Positions 51,193-60,415 are shown, counted from the stretch's first letter. The stretch: 64,000 nt of DNA from BTUB01 sp963836585 (GCA_963836585.1 CAWIJV010000001.1:372001-436000), one strand, 5' to 3'. The notes: generated from the sequence alone by a model not told the origin. Made by a program: numbers and translations.

Positions 51193-51242
51193 AAGGAATA
51201 ACAAGGAATAACAAGGAATAATAAGGAATAATAAGGAATAAT
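51193..51242 (+). repeat. Five tandem decamers AAGGAATAA(C/T)
   Basis: Five head-to-tail 10-bp copies: two end in C, three in T. Each contains an AAGGA Shine-Dalgarno core; the last one sits properly spaced before ATG 51244. Confidence 0.85.
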
Positions 51243-51243
51243 T

Positions 51244-51327
51244 ATGAACACTATATTAAGAACACTATATAAGGATAATACACATAAGGATTCTCCCCAT
51301 ACATGCATTGCGCTTATGGGGACATAA
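51244..51327 (+). CDS. Possible 27-aa leader peptide ORF
   Basis: ATG 51244 follows AAGGAATAATT, an excellent ribosome-binding site provided by the decamer array. The 27-residue product starts MNTILRTLYKDNTHKDSPHT. It includes a 14-bp direct repeat (AACACTATATTAAG/AACACTATATAAGG). No family; it may be a translated leader or chance. Confidence 0.3.
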   Translation: MNTILRTLYKDNTHKDSPHTCIALMGT

Positions 51328-51575
51328 CTACATAAACGGGTAGATGCATACGAATTAACAAATTAATCAGAACAGAGATCGGATATACACCCACTAAAAC
51401 CACGTACCAATCGCACGCATACTCACACGAATCTCTGGCATTACCTAAGCACGCAGTTCTTAGAATCTTCGTTGCAGTAGTCTTTCTCAATAGATACTTA
51501 TATAGCTTTAGAAAATCACAAAAAACCCTAAAAAGGGAAATGCGCCGCCCCCGCATCTTCGATTCAGTTATTTTT

Positions 51576-51598
51576 ACTATGATCTCCTCCTTCATAGT
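51576..51598 (+). ncRNA. Hairpin with CCUCC loop, possible small RNA element
   Basis: ACTATGA-TCTCCTCCT-TCATAGT: a perfect 7-bp stem with an anti-Shine-Dalgarno-like loop. It lies in the gene-free stretch 80 bp before the first ankyrin gene. No promoter or terminator could be assigned. Confidence 0.3.
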
Positions 51599-51678
51599 AT
51601 ATATTCTCTTTGAAAAGACTCTTGCGTTCACGAGCACTTTTCCTCTATTCTCAAACTGAGAAATTAAAGGAGAGATAT

Positions 51679-52212
51679 ATGATAAAATTATTACTATCAA
51701 TCACACTCTTTTCGCCTGCTGCGCTTACCATCAACATGGAACGCCCGGGCCGCCCGGTCAGCGGGAATATAATCAATCAAAAGTTGCAAAATGCGCTGGT
51801 GAATGCTGCGGGAGCGGGTGATCTGGAAGGAGTGCAGCGCTTGCTCAAGCACCGGCCTCATGTTGATATCAACGCGGTAAATGATTTTCAGGAAATGACT
51901 CCCTTGCAAGCAGCCGTTATTCATAACCAAGTTGCAGTTGCACGGTATCTCCTTGATCATGGCGCTAATATTAACCAGAGATTGCGTGGTGGGCTCTATG
52001 TGGGCAATACACCACTGATGATTACTGTACGGCTCAATAAACCGGGGATGGTAGAGCTGCTGCTGTGTTATGGTGCCGATATGAAATTGCGGACCTTCGA
52101 GCTTCGAGGTATGCCGGGAAGAAGAGCAATTGATATGGTCAATGGAACTGCTGCTCAGCGAAAGCAGATGGAGGATCTGTTGATGGGTAATGCCCCGCAA
52201 AAATTGCGCTAA
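51679..52212 (+). CDS. Secreted ankyrin-repeat protein
   Basis: The start is ATG 51679 (MIKLLLSITLFSPAALTI) with SD AAAGGAGAG. The signal peptide ends in NMERPG (M-E junction). About four ankyrin repeats follow (LVNAAGAGDLEGVQRLLKHR; TPLQAAVIHNQVAVARYLLD, then HGANI; TPLMITVRLNKPGMVELLLC, then YGAD). At 177 residues it is small. Protein-protein binding outside the cytoplasm is implied. A second ankyrin gene follows 73 bp later. Confidence 0.82.
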   Translation: MIKLLLSITLFSPAALTINMERPGRPVSGNIINQKLQNALVNAAGAGDLEGVQRLLKHRPHVDINAVNDFQEMTPLQAAVIHNQVAVARYLLDHGANINQRLRGGLYVGNTPLMITVRLNKPGMVELLLCYGADMKLRTFELRGMPGRRAIDMVNGTAAQRKQMEDLLMGNAPQKLR

Positions 52213-52285
52213 AAAAAGAATACTGTTGCTTTTACGGTATAAAATTGACTATCATGCAATAGGTATCCAAGCCAGGAGATATTGT

Positions 52286-53515
52286 ATGAAGAAACAATCA
52301 AAGATAATCACTATTCTCATATCACTCTCATGCGTGATAGCGCTTACGGTAGCAACTCATTATCTACTGACGCAGATTCCTGATGAGCTTGCACAGAATA
52401 TCGATGCTGGCAGCGTGCCGGTGGACGTGAATGCCTTTGATGGGACGGGTGTGACTCCGCTCATGCAGGCAGCCATAGATTCTGATGTTGAGCGTGCAAA
52501 GATGCTGCTGAATGCCGGAGCAGATCCAAACATACGGTCAGCAAATGCTGATCAAGATTATGCATTGAATTACGCGTTGCTCAATGGCGGCAAGATAGGA
52601 TCATTGGCAATCGTAAAATTGCTGCTTGCGCATGGTGCCAATGTGCATGTTGCCGATTCTCGGGGCATGCAGCCGATCCATAAGCTGATGTTTGCGGCGC
52701 AGCAGGATATTGAGCGCCCTTTGGCGAGCAATACTAATGTGCTCGCGGGGCAGAATAATAATAATCGTTGGGAAATGCTCAAAGAGCTGGTGAAGGCTGG
52801 TGTGGATCTCAATGCGCAGGCTGAGGATGGCAGCACCATGCTCCATATCACCGTGACGAACTTTGATCGGGATTGGATCGATACTATCAATAAAGAGTAT
52901 GGTCAGGTGTTGAATTACAATATCAAAGATAATAAGGGCCGCACGCCTTTGATGTTGGCTCAAGAACTGGGCATGGTAAGTGTAATGAATACAGAAAGCG
53001 TGGAGAACTCGATCAACCGCCGCCCTGCGTATATTGGCAATGATTTTAATGTGAAAGCTGCTGACAAGCATGGCAGGACCGGTCTCGAGTTGGCGCTCAT
53101 CAGACGCGATATGGAGTTTGTAAAGGGGCTCGCCGAGCATGGTGCTGATCTGAGCCATCAAGACGAATGGGGCAACACGCCAATGCACTATGCGGTTGCT
53201 AATGCCGTCTCGGCCGATTATGTGCGCTACCTCTTGAGTAAAAAAGCGCCGGTGAACATTGCCAATAAGATGGGCCAAACGCCGTTGTTTAATGTAACGT
53301 CAATCATGCTAGACGCAGTGCGGTCCGAAGTGGCGCAGCTGCTGCTTGATGCCGGCTCACCAATTGCGTATAAAGATAGCAACGGAAAATCGGTGATAGA
53401 GTATGCGGTGCGCGATACCAAGCTGCAAGAACTGTTAAGCAATGCGCTCAAAGAGCGTGCCAAAAAACAGACCCCAGCAGAGAAAAACCAGCCAGCAGCA
53501 GCTACTGCCACCTAA
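52286..53515 (+). CDS. Membrane-anchored or secreted ankyrin-repeat protein
   Basis: The start is ATG 52286 (MKKQSKIITILISLSCVIAL) with SD CCAGGAG. An N-terminal signal anchor is followed by about eight ankyrin repeats (GVTPLMQAAIDSDVERAKML; GNTPMHYAVANAVSADYVRY; GQTPLFNVTSIMLDAVRSEV) and an Ala/Gln/Lys-rich tail. It totals 409 residues. The signal lacks a clear A-x-A site, so it may stay membrane-bound with repeats facing outward. It is downstream of the other ankyrin gene, probably one transcript. Confidence 0.82.
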   Translation: MKKQSKIITILISLSCVIALTVATHYLLTQIPDELAQNIDAGSVPVDVNAFDGTGVTPLMQAAIDSDVERAKMLLNAGADPNIRSANADQDYALNYALLNGGKIGSLAIVKLLLAHGANVHVADSRGMQPIHKLMFAAQQDIERPLASNTNVLAGQNNNNRWEMLKELVKAGVDLNAQAEDGSTMLHITVTNFDRDWIDTINKEYGQVLNYNIKDNKGRTPLMLAQELGMVSVMNTESVENSINRRPAYIGNDFNVKAADKHGRTGLELALIRRDMEFVKGLAEHGADLSHQDEWGNTPMHYAVANAVSADYVRYLLSKKAPVNIANKMGQTPLFNVTSIMLDAVRSEVAQLLLDAGSPIAYKDSNGKSVIEYAVRDTKLQELLSNALKERAKKQTPAEKNQPAAATAT

Positions 53516-53619
53516 GATTGTAATGCCTTTAAAAAATATCGGTCTCATGATATACTGCCACCACTGAGTAGATGCTTATTTGTGAATGGTCTTCCCTTTA
53601 ACAAGAAAAAGGGTTATCC

Positions 53620-54171
53620 ATGTCATCACAAATCAAGGCTGCAATATTTTGCAAGCATGAAAGAGTCGTCTATCCCGGTCATGGCGTTGCTCAAATCAAT
53701 GATATTATTGATAAGCAGGTAGCAGGGAGTACTGCCTGTTACTACGAACTTAAATTTCTTAATAAAGATGGCACCATCCTCGTGCCTACCCATAATGCAA
53801 CCTCTATTGGCATACGGCATCTTTCTTCAACTGAATATATTACTGATATCTTTAAAACATTATGTGAGCCGACTCAGCGGGTATCGCCCGAAACTGCCTC
53901 TAATTGGAATAAGCGCAATAAAGAGTATCAAACTAAGCTGCGCTCAGGCAATCTCAAGGAAATTTGTAAAATCTATCGCGACCTTAATAATATGGCATTA
54001 TATAAAGAGCTCTCTTATGGAGAAAAGGCGCTTTTGCAACAGACTGAGTTATTGCTTGCGCAAGAGATCTCTCTGGTGCAAAATATGAATGAAGAAAAGG
54101 CGATAGAACGCTTGCGAGCCTTATTTAATAGGCCATTCTCATTTCACCAAAATACCGTTGCAACTCTGTGA
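53620..54171 (+). CDS. carD: CarD/CdnL-type RNA polymerase-binding regulator
   Basis: The 183-residue protein has the N-terminal Tudor-like RNAP-interacting domain of CarD/TRCF (HERVVYPGHGVAQINDI, ~15-31; YYELKFLNKDGTILVPTHNA, ~47-66) and a helical C-terminal DNA-binding domain (LKEICKIYRDLNNMALYKEL, then SYGEKALLQQTELLLAQEIS). CarD stabilises the open promoter complex and tunes rRNA and housekeeping transcription. The start has GGGTTATCC rather than a strong SD. It opens the long collinear run to zapA. Confidence 0.9.
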   Translation: MSSQIKAAIFCKHERVVYPGHGVAQINDIIDKQVAGSTACYYELKFLNKDGTILVPTHNATSIGIRHLSSTEYITDIFKTLCEPTQRVSPETASNWNKRNKEYQTKLRSGNLKEICKIYRDLNNMALYKELSYGEKALLQQTELLLAQEISLVQNMNEEKAIERLRALFNRPFSFHQNTVATL

Positions 54172-54218
54172 TAAATTACCTATCCTATGATGAGTAAGGG
54201 GTTTAAGGGAATATTAAC

Positions 54219-55181
54219 GTGCGCAAATCAATACTGGTTCTTTTTGGTCCTACGGCAGTAGGCAAGACGGCCTTCGGTGACGAGCTGGCCAGGCTCTTGC
54301 CGGTGGAGATCATTAATGCTGATGTGGGCCAATTCTATACACCGCTTTCGATTGGGACAGCAAAGCCAGATTGGAGAAATTCTCAGGTTCCTCAGCATCT
54401 TTTTGATATTATCAATGAGCCTGCCTCTATGAGCATGGCTCACTTTCGGGATCGGGTAATGCACGTGCTGGATCCCATCTGGAGCCGCAACAATATCCCA
54501 CTTTTTATTGGTGGCTCGGGGTTTTATCTTCAGTCGCTGTTTTTCCCTCCTCAAACCGATTCAGCAGGCGTTGTGATAACAGATCAATTTGCTTGCGAGC
54601 CCGAACGGTGGCGGCAACTCTATGAGATTGATCCCCAGCGGGCAGTGCGCATCCATCCGCATGATCTCTATCGCATCAATCGGGCGCTCTCTATCTATTT
54701 TGTAACCGGGACAAAACCATCGGAGCATGAGCCGCGCTATCAGCCGGTTGCATCATTCTGTTTTGTCTCCATAATGCGTGAGCGGCCTGATCTGTATCAA
54801 CGAATCAATCAGCGGGTCAATCTTATGCTTGGGGGTGGATGGCTGGCCGAAGTAGAGCATTTACTAAAAACGCCCTGGGAAGATTTTTTGATCAATAAAA
54901 AAATTATAGGATATGATGAAATCATTAAATATCTGAATCGATCAGATTCAGATATTGATCATCGGCAATTGGGGCAAATCATTGCTTGCAAAACGCGCCA
55001 GTATGCCAAGCGGCAAATCGTATTTGGAAACTATTTAGCCAATCGCTTACAAAAGGCAGTATTAGAGCAAAGTGATACGCGCAGCAGGTGTCTTGAGTTT
55101 GACTTGACGAAGTATCATTCAGGCCTATATATTAAGCAACTATTAGAGGTAGTAAAAGAGATGCATACTATTAGATGTTAA
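54219..55181 (+). CDS. miaA: tRNA dimethylallyltransferase MiaA
   Basis: GTG start after TTTAAGGGAATATTAAC. The 320-residue enzyme isopentenylates A37 of tRNAs reading U-codons. It has the P-loop VLFGPTAVGKTAFGDELA (~6-23), the DVGQFYTPLSIGTAKPD block (DSxQxYxxxxIGTAKP in relatives), FIGGSGFYLQSLF and the C-terminal KIIGYDEIIKYL and KTRQYAKRQIVF segments. Complete length. Confidence 0.94.
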   Translation: MRKSILVLFGPTAVGKTAFGDELARLLPVEIINADVGQFYTPLSIGTAKPDWRNSQVPQHLFDIINEPASMSMAHFRDRVMHVLDPIWSRNNIPLFIGGSGFYLQSLFFPPQTDSAGVVITDQFACEPERWRQLYEIDPQRAVRIHPHDLYRINRALSIYFVTGTKPSEHEPRYQPVASFCFVSIMRERPDLYQRINQRVNLMLGGGWLAEVEHLLKTPWEDFLINKKIIGYDEIIKYLNRSDSDIDHRQLGQIIACKTRQYAKRQIVFGNYLANRLQKAVLEQSDTRSRCLEFDLTKYHSGLYIKQLLEVVKEMHTIRC

Positions 55182-55194
55182 TCGGAGCAGATGT

Positions 55195-55788
55195 ATGATT
55201 GATAATGATCACAATAGCCACCAAATCCAGATTGCGCTCACCCATCGGCAATTGAGTTTTTTGATCGCCGGGGTGCTGGCCTTGGCTTTTTTCATTTTTA
55301 TTAGCGGCTACTTTTTGGGCAAGCAGCGAGCAGCCCAAGAATTTTCGTATAAAGCTGATCAAGAATCTCTAGCCGATCAGATTTATTCTTCCATGTGCGT
55401 TTTGTATGATGCCAAGGATGAGAATGAAGATGCTGAAGAATTGGATCAGGAAAGTGAAATGTGCCAAAGTTCTGAAATTGCTTTAACCGATGAGCCAAAA
55501 ATTGAAATTGAACAAAAAAGTGAAAAAAAATTCACGGCCGCTCTTGCCGGCTTCTCGGCAAAAAATATTGATGAAGGTAAAAAAATGGTGAGTCGGTTGG
55601 AAAAAAGAGGATATGGGGTAGAGTTACAAGAGCGGATAAGCAAAACGGCCAAAGATACCAAAATCAGTTGGTATCAGGTGACGCTCAAGCCGGTGGCCAA
55701 TAAGCAGGAACTGCAACAAATTATTAATCAGATTGCAAAGGCTGAACATTTGAATGCTGCGAGCATTCGTGTTCAAGAGCTTGCATAA
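55195..55788 (+). CDS. SPOR-like inner-membrane protein
   Basis: The 197-residue protein has one membrane segment (LSFLIAGVLALAFFIFISGY, ~20-39), an acidic linker (ENEDAEELDQESEM) and a C-terminal ~80-residue domain with the SPOR pattern (FTAALAGFSAKNIDEGKKMV; KRGYGVELQE; SWYQVTLKPVANKQELQQII). SPOR domains bind denuded septal peptidoglycan, consistent with a division role alongside FtsK and ZapA. SD GGAG. It follows miaA by 13 bp. Confidence 0.8.
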   Translation: MIDNDHNSHQIQIALTHRQLSFLIAGVLALAFFIFISGYFLGKQRAAQEFSYKADQESLADQIYSSMCVLYDAKDENEDAEELDQESEMCQSSEIALTDEPKIEIEQKSEKKFTAALAGFSAKNIDEGKKMVSRLEKRGYGVELQERISKTAKDTKISWYQVTLKPVANKQELQQIINQIAKAEHLNAASIRVQELA

Positions 55789-55813
55789 TCATATTTAAAG
55801 AAAGGTTGTTACT

Positions 55814-57757
55814 ATGATAACGATGATCAGAAAAAGTTTTAAGACCAAAATATACAAAGTGATCCTATGGATTACTTTATTGGCCACTGCCGGTGTATTC
55901 ACGGTGCTTGAGATGGGCCGATCCTACTTTTTTGGCGGCGGCGTTTCTTCCGGATGGATTCTGCAAGTTAATAGTAGAACATTTACCGCTCCTGAATTTG
56001 CGCGCGCTGTTGCCGATCAAGAAGAACGCATGAGAATGCTGCGCGCCCAGTATGGCCAGTTTGCCGATGTGTATATGCAAATGTTGGGCATGTCTTCCAA
56101 TCCGCAGTTTTTGGCGCTTAATGCATTGATGCGTCGAGCACTTCTTGATCAAGAAGCTGCACGATTGGCATTACATATTTCGGATGAAAAAGCGCAGGCG
56201 AGCTTGAGTGATATTATGTTTGTCTATCAAGAACTTTCTGATGTTGCGCCTCTCTTCACCTGGGATCATTCCTTGGGGGGCATCAATCCCTTGGCGCTCA
56301 CCGAGTATCATCGAAGAAGCGGTATTTCTACGGCAGAATTTGCTGCTCAAATAAAGGATGCTGTTCAGCGGGATATGCTTAAAAAGTTGGTTGAACACTC
56401 AATCTACCTTCCGAAGTTTGAACTCAAACAGAAATTTGAAAAAATATTTTTATCACATAAATTTTCTATCGCAACAATTTCAGAGGCTCAAATTCTCAAT
56501 CGTGTAAAAAAAGAGCCGGTAAGCGACGATTCGTTAAAATCATATTATGAGCTTGCCAATGCTCAAGAAAAACGATATTACGTGCCTGAAAAACGCGCGG
56601 TAAAAATAGTGGCATTTGAGCCGTCTCAGTACGGTGTTTGGGTAACTTCTCAAGATATTGAGCAGTATTACAACAATAATAAGGCCCGTTATGTGGAACA
56701 GCCGGCCCAAGTGCAAGTGAGACACATTCTGCTTGCCGATAAAGATGCGAATAAAGCTGAAAAACTTCATGCTCAATTAATTGAGCATCCAGAAAAATTT
56801 ACTGCGCTGGCAAAAGAGCATTCAGCTGATGCCAAAACTGCGGCGCAGGGCGGTCTGATGCCGTATTTTTCAAAGGGCACTCATGAAAAATCTTTTGAAA
56901 GAGCAGCTTTCACTTTGCCAAAAGAAGGTGATATTTCAGCAGTCATAAAAACAGATCAAGGTTATGAAATCGTGCAGCTGGTGCATAAAAAGGCGCAACT
57001 GTTTAAACCACTAACTCAAGTAAGCGCCGAGATCAAAACGCAACTGCTGAATAAAAAGTTCCAAGAACAATTTACTACTGACATGCGGGCTGCCATCGGT
57101 TCACCTGCTGCCTTGCAAAAGTTAGCAAAAGAAAAGCAAGGCAAAGATCAAGGGGCTGTAGAGGTAACTTCTAGCAATTCGGTGCTCTCAAAAACTGCTT
57201 TCAGATTGCAAAATCATGAAACATCTTATTATCATGAGGGCAATCAGGGAATGCTAGTAACGGTTCTGGGTATCAAAGAGAGCTTTGCGCCGCCATTGGA
57301 GCAGATCAAGGCGCGCGTAACGCAAGACTATTATGCCGATGCAGCAAAAAAAGAGTTGGCCAACATTCTTGATGCAATCCAAAAGACCGGCTCTATCAAT
57401 GCATACAAAGATTTAGTTGTCTTTGAAAAAACCGGCTTTTTGCGACACAGCCAAGAGGCAAAAGATGAAGAACCGGTCAAACAGGCGCTGATAAAGCGAG
57501 GATTTGACCTTGGGAAAATGTTTCAATTAGAAAATAAGGGTGGTCTATCCACTTATGAGCGCAATGGCAGCGGCTACATTATCCGCCTGGATGAGATAGC
57601 GCCTTTTGATGCCACCTTGTTCGAACAAAAAAAGAAGGAGCTCATGGCAAATCTGCTGCAGGAGAAAAAGTCCCTGAGTATGGCCGGATTTGTTGCTTCT
57701 TTGTATAGAAATGCTAAAATTAACAAAAATGAATCTCTCATCCGCACTGAACAGTAA
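55814..57757 (+). CDS. ppiD: PpiD/SurA-type periplasmic peptidyl-prolyl isomerase
   Basis: The 647-residue protein has SD AAAGG. An N-terminal membrane anchor (KVILWITLLATAGVFTVLEM) is followed by a SurA_N-like helical chaperone region (VNSRTFTAPEFARAVADQEE; LNALMRRALLDQEAARL) and a parvulin domain (~300-395: VQVRHILLADKDANKAEKLH, FTALAKEHSAD, GGLMPYFSKG, FTLPKEGDIS, TDQGYEIVQL). A long C-terminal region follows. It assists folding of exported proteins, including the barrel proteins. It lies in the carD-zapA run. Confidence 0.88.
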   Translation: MITMIRKSFKTKIYKVILWITLLATAGVFTVLEMGRSYFFGGGVSSGWILQVNSRTFTAPEFARAVADQEERMRMLRAQYGQFADVYMQMLGMSSNPQFLALNALMRRALLDQEAARLALHISDEKAQASLSDIMFVYQELSDVAPLFTWDHSLGGINPLALTEYHRRSGISTAEFAAQIKDAVQRDMLKKLVEHSIYLPKFELKQKFEKIFLSHKFSIATISEAQILNRVKKEPVSDDSLKSYYELANAQEKRYYVPEKRAVKIVAFEPSQYGVWVTSQDIEQYYNNNKARYVEQPAQVQVRHILLADKDANKAEKLHAQLIEHPEKFTALAKEHSADAKTAAQGGLMPYFSKGTHEKSFERAAFTLPKEGDISAVIKTDQGYEIVQLVHKKAQLFKPLTQVSAEIKTQLLNKKFQEQFTTDMRAAIGSPAALQKLAKEKQGKDQGAVEVTSSNSVLSKTAFRLQNHETSYYHEGNQGMLVTVLGIKESFAPPLEQIKARVTQDYYADAAKKELANILDAIQKTGSINAYKDLVVFEKTGFLRHSQEAKDEEPVKQALIKRGFDLGKMFQLENKGGLSTYERNGSGYIIRLDEIAPFDATLFEQKKKELMANLLQEKKSLSMAGFVASLYRNAKINKNESLIRTEQ

Positions 57758-57768
57758 AGAAATACAAT

Positions 57769-58863
57769 ATGAAAATTAATCCCGCTAAAGAAGTGAAAGA
57801 CACTGCGGCCAAAGCCAAATCGGTTGAGCCAAAAGAGTCAAATGAAAGAATTCTTAAGAAAAAGGCACTTGAGGTTACCTTCTCTCAGATAGATAAAGAG
57901 TATGGGAGCGGCGCGGTGATGCTTTTGGGGCAGGCCAGTAATTCACGGGTGGAAGCAATTTCAACCGGGTCTATTCTCATTGATCATGCGATTGGTATTG
58001 GTGGATTGCCGGTTGGGCGGATTGTTGAAATTTACGGGCCGGAAGCCTCAGGCAAGACCACACTGGCTATGCACGCAATTGTTCAGGCGCAACGCCGCGG
58101 CGGCATCTGCGCCTTCATTGATGCAGAGCATGCGATGGATCCTGCCTATGCCACCTCATTGGGTATCAACATTGATGATCTGATTATCTCTCAGCCCGAT
58201 TATGGTGAGCAGGCGCTGGATATTGCCGAGATGCTGATTCGCTCAGGCGCCGTGGACATTGTGGTGATCGATTCAGTTGCGGCTCTGGTGCCAAAAGCTG
58301 AGCTTGAAGGAGATATGGGCGATTCTCATATGGGCCTCCAGGCGCGTTTGATGTCACAAGCGCTGCGTAAACTTACTGCGGTGGTTCATAAATCAAAAAC
58401 GGTACTTATTTTCATCAATCAAGTACGTCAAAATATCGGTGCAATGCCGTTTGCGCCAAAAGAGACCACAACCGGTGGTAATGCGTTGAAATTTTATGCG
58501 TCATTGCGTCTTGATGTGCGTCGCATTGCTTCATTAAAGCGTGATGAGCGGCACATTGGCAATAGAATCTCAGTTAAGATTGTAAAAAATAAAGTAGCTC
58601 CTCCCTTTAAGCATGTTGAGCTTGATCTGCTCTTTAGCGAAGGGATCAGCAAAGAGCTGGAACTGCTCGATGCGGCTATTACGTATAAAGCGATTGTGCA
58701 AGCAGGAGCATGGTTCTCATTCGAAGGCGAGAATATTGCTCAAGGAAGAGATCAAGCATTGCAGTTTTTGAAGACTAATAAAGATGCATTTGATCAAGTG
58801 TTACACAAAGTGCTTGTTGCTATGAATAGTTCCAAAATTGTTCCTGGGTCAAAAGAAGCATAA
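57769..58863 (+). CDS. recA: Recombinase RecA
   Basis: The 364-residue protein has Walker A GPEASGKTT (90-98), VIDSVAALVPKAELEGDMGD (Walker B and L1), FINQVRQNIGAMPF (L2 start) and a helical C-terminal domain. It forms filaments on single-stranded DNA for recombination and repair, and works with DprA (15937) in transformation. The N-terminus carries ~30 extra Lys/Glu-rich residues. It is inside an operon with ppiD (11 bp gap), with no LexA-type box at its start. Confidence 0.98.
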   Translation: MKINPAKEVKDTAAKAKSVEPKESNERILKKKALEVTFSQIDKEYGSGAVMLLGQASNSRVEAISTGSILIDHAIGIGGLPVGRIVEIYGPEASGKTTLAMHAIVQAQRRGGICAFIDAEHAMDPAYATSLGINIDDLIISQPDYGEQALDIAEMLIRSGAVDIVVIDSVAALVPKAELEGDMGDSHMGLQARLMSQALRKLTAVVHKSKTVLIFINQVRQNIGAMPFAPKETTTGGNALKFYASLRLDVRRIASLKRDERHIGNRISVKIVKNKVAPPFKHVELDLLFSEGISKELELLDAAITYKAIVQAGAWFSFEGENIAQGRDQALQFLKTNKDAFDQVLHKVLVAMNSSKIVPGSKEA

Positions 58864-58877
58864 TTATTTGAGTGAAT

Positions 58878-59459
58878 ATGGATATACCGAACAAAGGAAA
58901 TAATTTTAATAACAAAGAAAAACGGGACACGGGTCCGTCGCTGAATGAAAGAATTCGCGCGCCGCGTTTACAAATAATTGCCGAAGATGGAAGAAATCTG
59001 GGCACGGTGTCGCGCGGTGAAGCGCTTAGGCTTGCGCAAGAAGCGGGGCTTGATCTGGTGCTGATCTCGGATGAAGGTCGCGAGGGAGTGCCGGTTGCCA
59101 AGGTAATGGATTTTGGCAAGGCGCTCTATGAAAAAAAGAAGAAGCAGCATGAAGCGAAGAAACATCAGAAGGTGATTCAAGTCAAAGAGATTAAAATCGG
59201 CGCCAAGATTGGCGAGCATGATTTTCAGACCAAGTTGCGCCAAGCAATGGACTTCTTGAAAGAGGGTAAACGAGTTAAGTTTACGCTCTTTTTCAGAGGG
59301 CGTGAAAACGCAACCAGACTTGAGCGAGGGGCTGAAATCTTTGACAAGATTCATAAGACATTTGAAGAACATGATTTACTAAAGAATATAGGCCATGAAG
59401 GTGATTCCCGGTTAGGATCACTCTGGTCCCGTATCTACTTCTTAAAAAACGTTAAATAA
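58878..59459 (+). CDS. infC: Translation initiation factor IF-3
   Basis: The start is taken as ATG 58878 (MDIPNKGNNFNNKEKR); a GTG two codons earlier is possible. The ~193-residue IF-3 has the N-domain (LNERIRAPRLQIIAEDGRNL), the linker YEKKKKQHEAKKHQKVIQVK and the C-domain (EIKIGAKIGEHDFQTKLRQA; GKRVKFTLFFRGRENA). It keeps ribosomal subunits apart and checks the start codon. Classic infC-rpmI-rplT order follows. An N-terminal Asn/Lys-rich tail of ~20 residues is extra. Confidence 0.96.
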   Translation: MDIPNKGNNFNNKEKRDTGPSLNERIRAPRLQIIAEDGRNLGTVSRGEALRLAQEAGLDLVLISDEGREGVPVAKVMDFGKALYEKKKKQHEAKKHQKVIQVKEIKIGAKIGEHDFQTKLRQAMDFLKEGKRVKFTLFFRGRENATRLERGAEIFDKIHKTFEEHDLLKNIGHEGDSRLGSLWSRIYFLKNVK

Positions 59460-59478
59460 TGAATAGGATTTTGAGATT

Positions 59479-59676
59479 ATGCCTAAAATGAAAACGCGCT
59501 CTTCAGCAAAAAAGCGCTTTAAAAAAATTAGCAAACGGTTGATTAAACGTGCTAAAGCGTTTCGTCGTCATTTGTTAACCAAAAAATCTGCAAAACGCAA
59601 AGATCAATTGCGTAAGCGTGCGTATGTAAATCCAGTGGATGTCAAGCGCATCGCGAGAATGTTACCTAACGATTAA
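59479..59676 (+). CDS. rpmI: Ribosomal protein L35
   Basis: 65 residues, very basic: MPKMKTRSSAKKRFKKISK, ending VKRIARMLPND. It matches L35 in length and motif (KMKTxSSAKKRFK). 50S component, between infC and rplT. Confidence 0.96.
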   Translation: MPKMKTRSSAKKRFKKISKRLIKRAKAFRRHLLTKKSAKRKDQLRKRAYVNPVDVKRIARMLPND

Positions 59677-59699
59677 TACTGTTTATTTGGGGATTGATT

Positions 59700-60047
59700 A
59701 TGTCACGCGTAAAACGTGGAACAGTTACAAAAAGACGTCATAAAAGACTATTAAAAAAAACGAAAGGCTTTTGGGGGCAACGAAAAAATGTCTTCATGCG
59801 CGCATCGGAAACCTTAAACCGCGCCATGGCATTTGCCTTCAAGGGTCGTAAGCTTAAAAAACGCGATATGCGTGGGCTTTTTATTTCTCGTATTAAAGCG
59901 GCAACGAATGCGAAAGGGCTTTCCTATAGCAAATTTATTTCCGGGCTAAAAAATGAGCAGGTAACGTTAAATCGTAAAATGCTCAGCCAATTGGCCATTT
60001 GTGAACCGGAAGCCTTTAATCAATTAGTTAATTTGGCACAAAAATAA
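59700..60047 (+). CDS. rplT: Ribosomal protein L20
   Basis: ATG 59700 (MSRVKRGTVTKRRHKRLLKK); an in-frame TTG six bases earlier is rejected. The 115 residues carry KGFWGQRKNVFMRA and the GLSYSKFISGL segment of L20. It binds 23S rRNA in early 50S assembly and often autoregulates this operon. Confidence 0.97.
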   Translation: MSRVKRGTVTKRRHKRLLKKTKGFWGQRKNVFMRASETLNRAMAFAFKGRKLKKRDMRGLFISRIKAATNAKGLSYSKFISGLKNEQVTLNRKMLSQLAICEPEAFNQLVNLAQK

Positions 60048-60124
60048 GCTGAATGTTGACTTTGCTCAGTCATTTTTTTTAGAATAACCCTGATATTGAA
60101 ATTGATTCAGATCAGGGGGAATTT

Positions 60125-60415
60125 ATGGATGCACTAAAGATCCTAGAAGAAAAACTGGTGCGGCTTGGCCAAAGAGCCCGCGAGTTGATGATGGAAAATG
60201 TGGCGCTGGGCGAAGAAGCAAAAGAGTTAAAAACAGAAAATGCAAAAATAGCTGAAGACAATGCACAGCTTACTGCTAAGTTAGCAATGTTAGAGAATGC
60301 GTTGCACGATGATACCAAGCGTATCGATGAGCTCAAGCAAGAAAAGCAGCTTACCAAAATGGTGGTTGACGATCTGATTAAAAGTATCGATGCAATAGTT
60401 GAAAATCAAAGTTAA
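60125..60415 (+). CDS. Small coiled-coil protein, ZapB-like
   Basis: The 96-residue, almost wholly coiled-coil protein has heptads from MDALKILEEKLVRLGQRARE through KTENAKIAEDNAQLTAKLAM. SD AGGGGGAA. Size, all-helix make-up and position directly before zapA (4-bp gap) suggest a ZapB- or MukB-type partner of ZapA, but coiled coils give no reliable homology. Ends IDAIVENQS. Confidence 0.72.
   Translation: MDALKILEEKLVRLGQRARELMMENVALGEEAKELKTENAKIAEDNAQLTAKLAMLENALHDDTKRIDELKQEKQLTKMVVDDLIKSIDAIVENQS

Noticed and set aside
51314..51700. Minus-strand 128-codon ORF in the gene-free region
   Set aside because: It crosses the start of the ankyrin gene, has no well-placed SD for its Met codons and shows no protein-like pattern; doubtful rather than excluded.
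58878..59460. Frameshift or unusual AUU start in infC
   Set aside because: A plain ATG (or GTG) start gives a complete IF-3; nothing unusual is needed.
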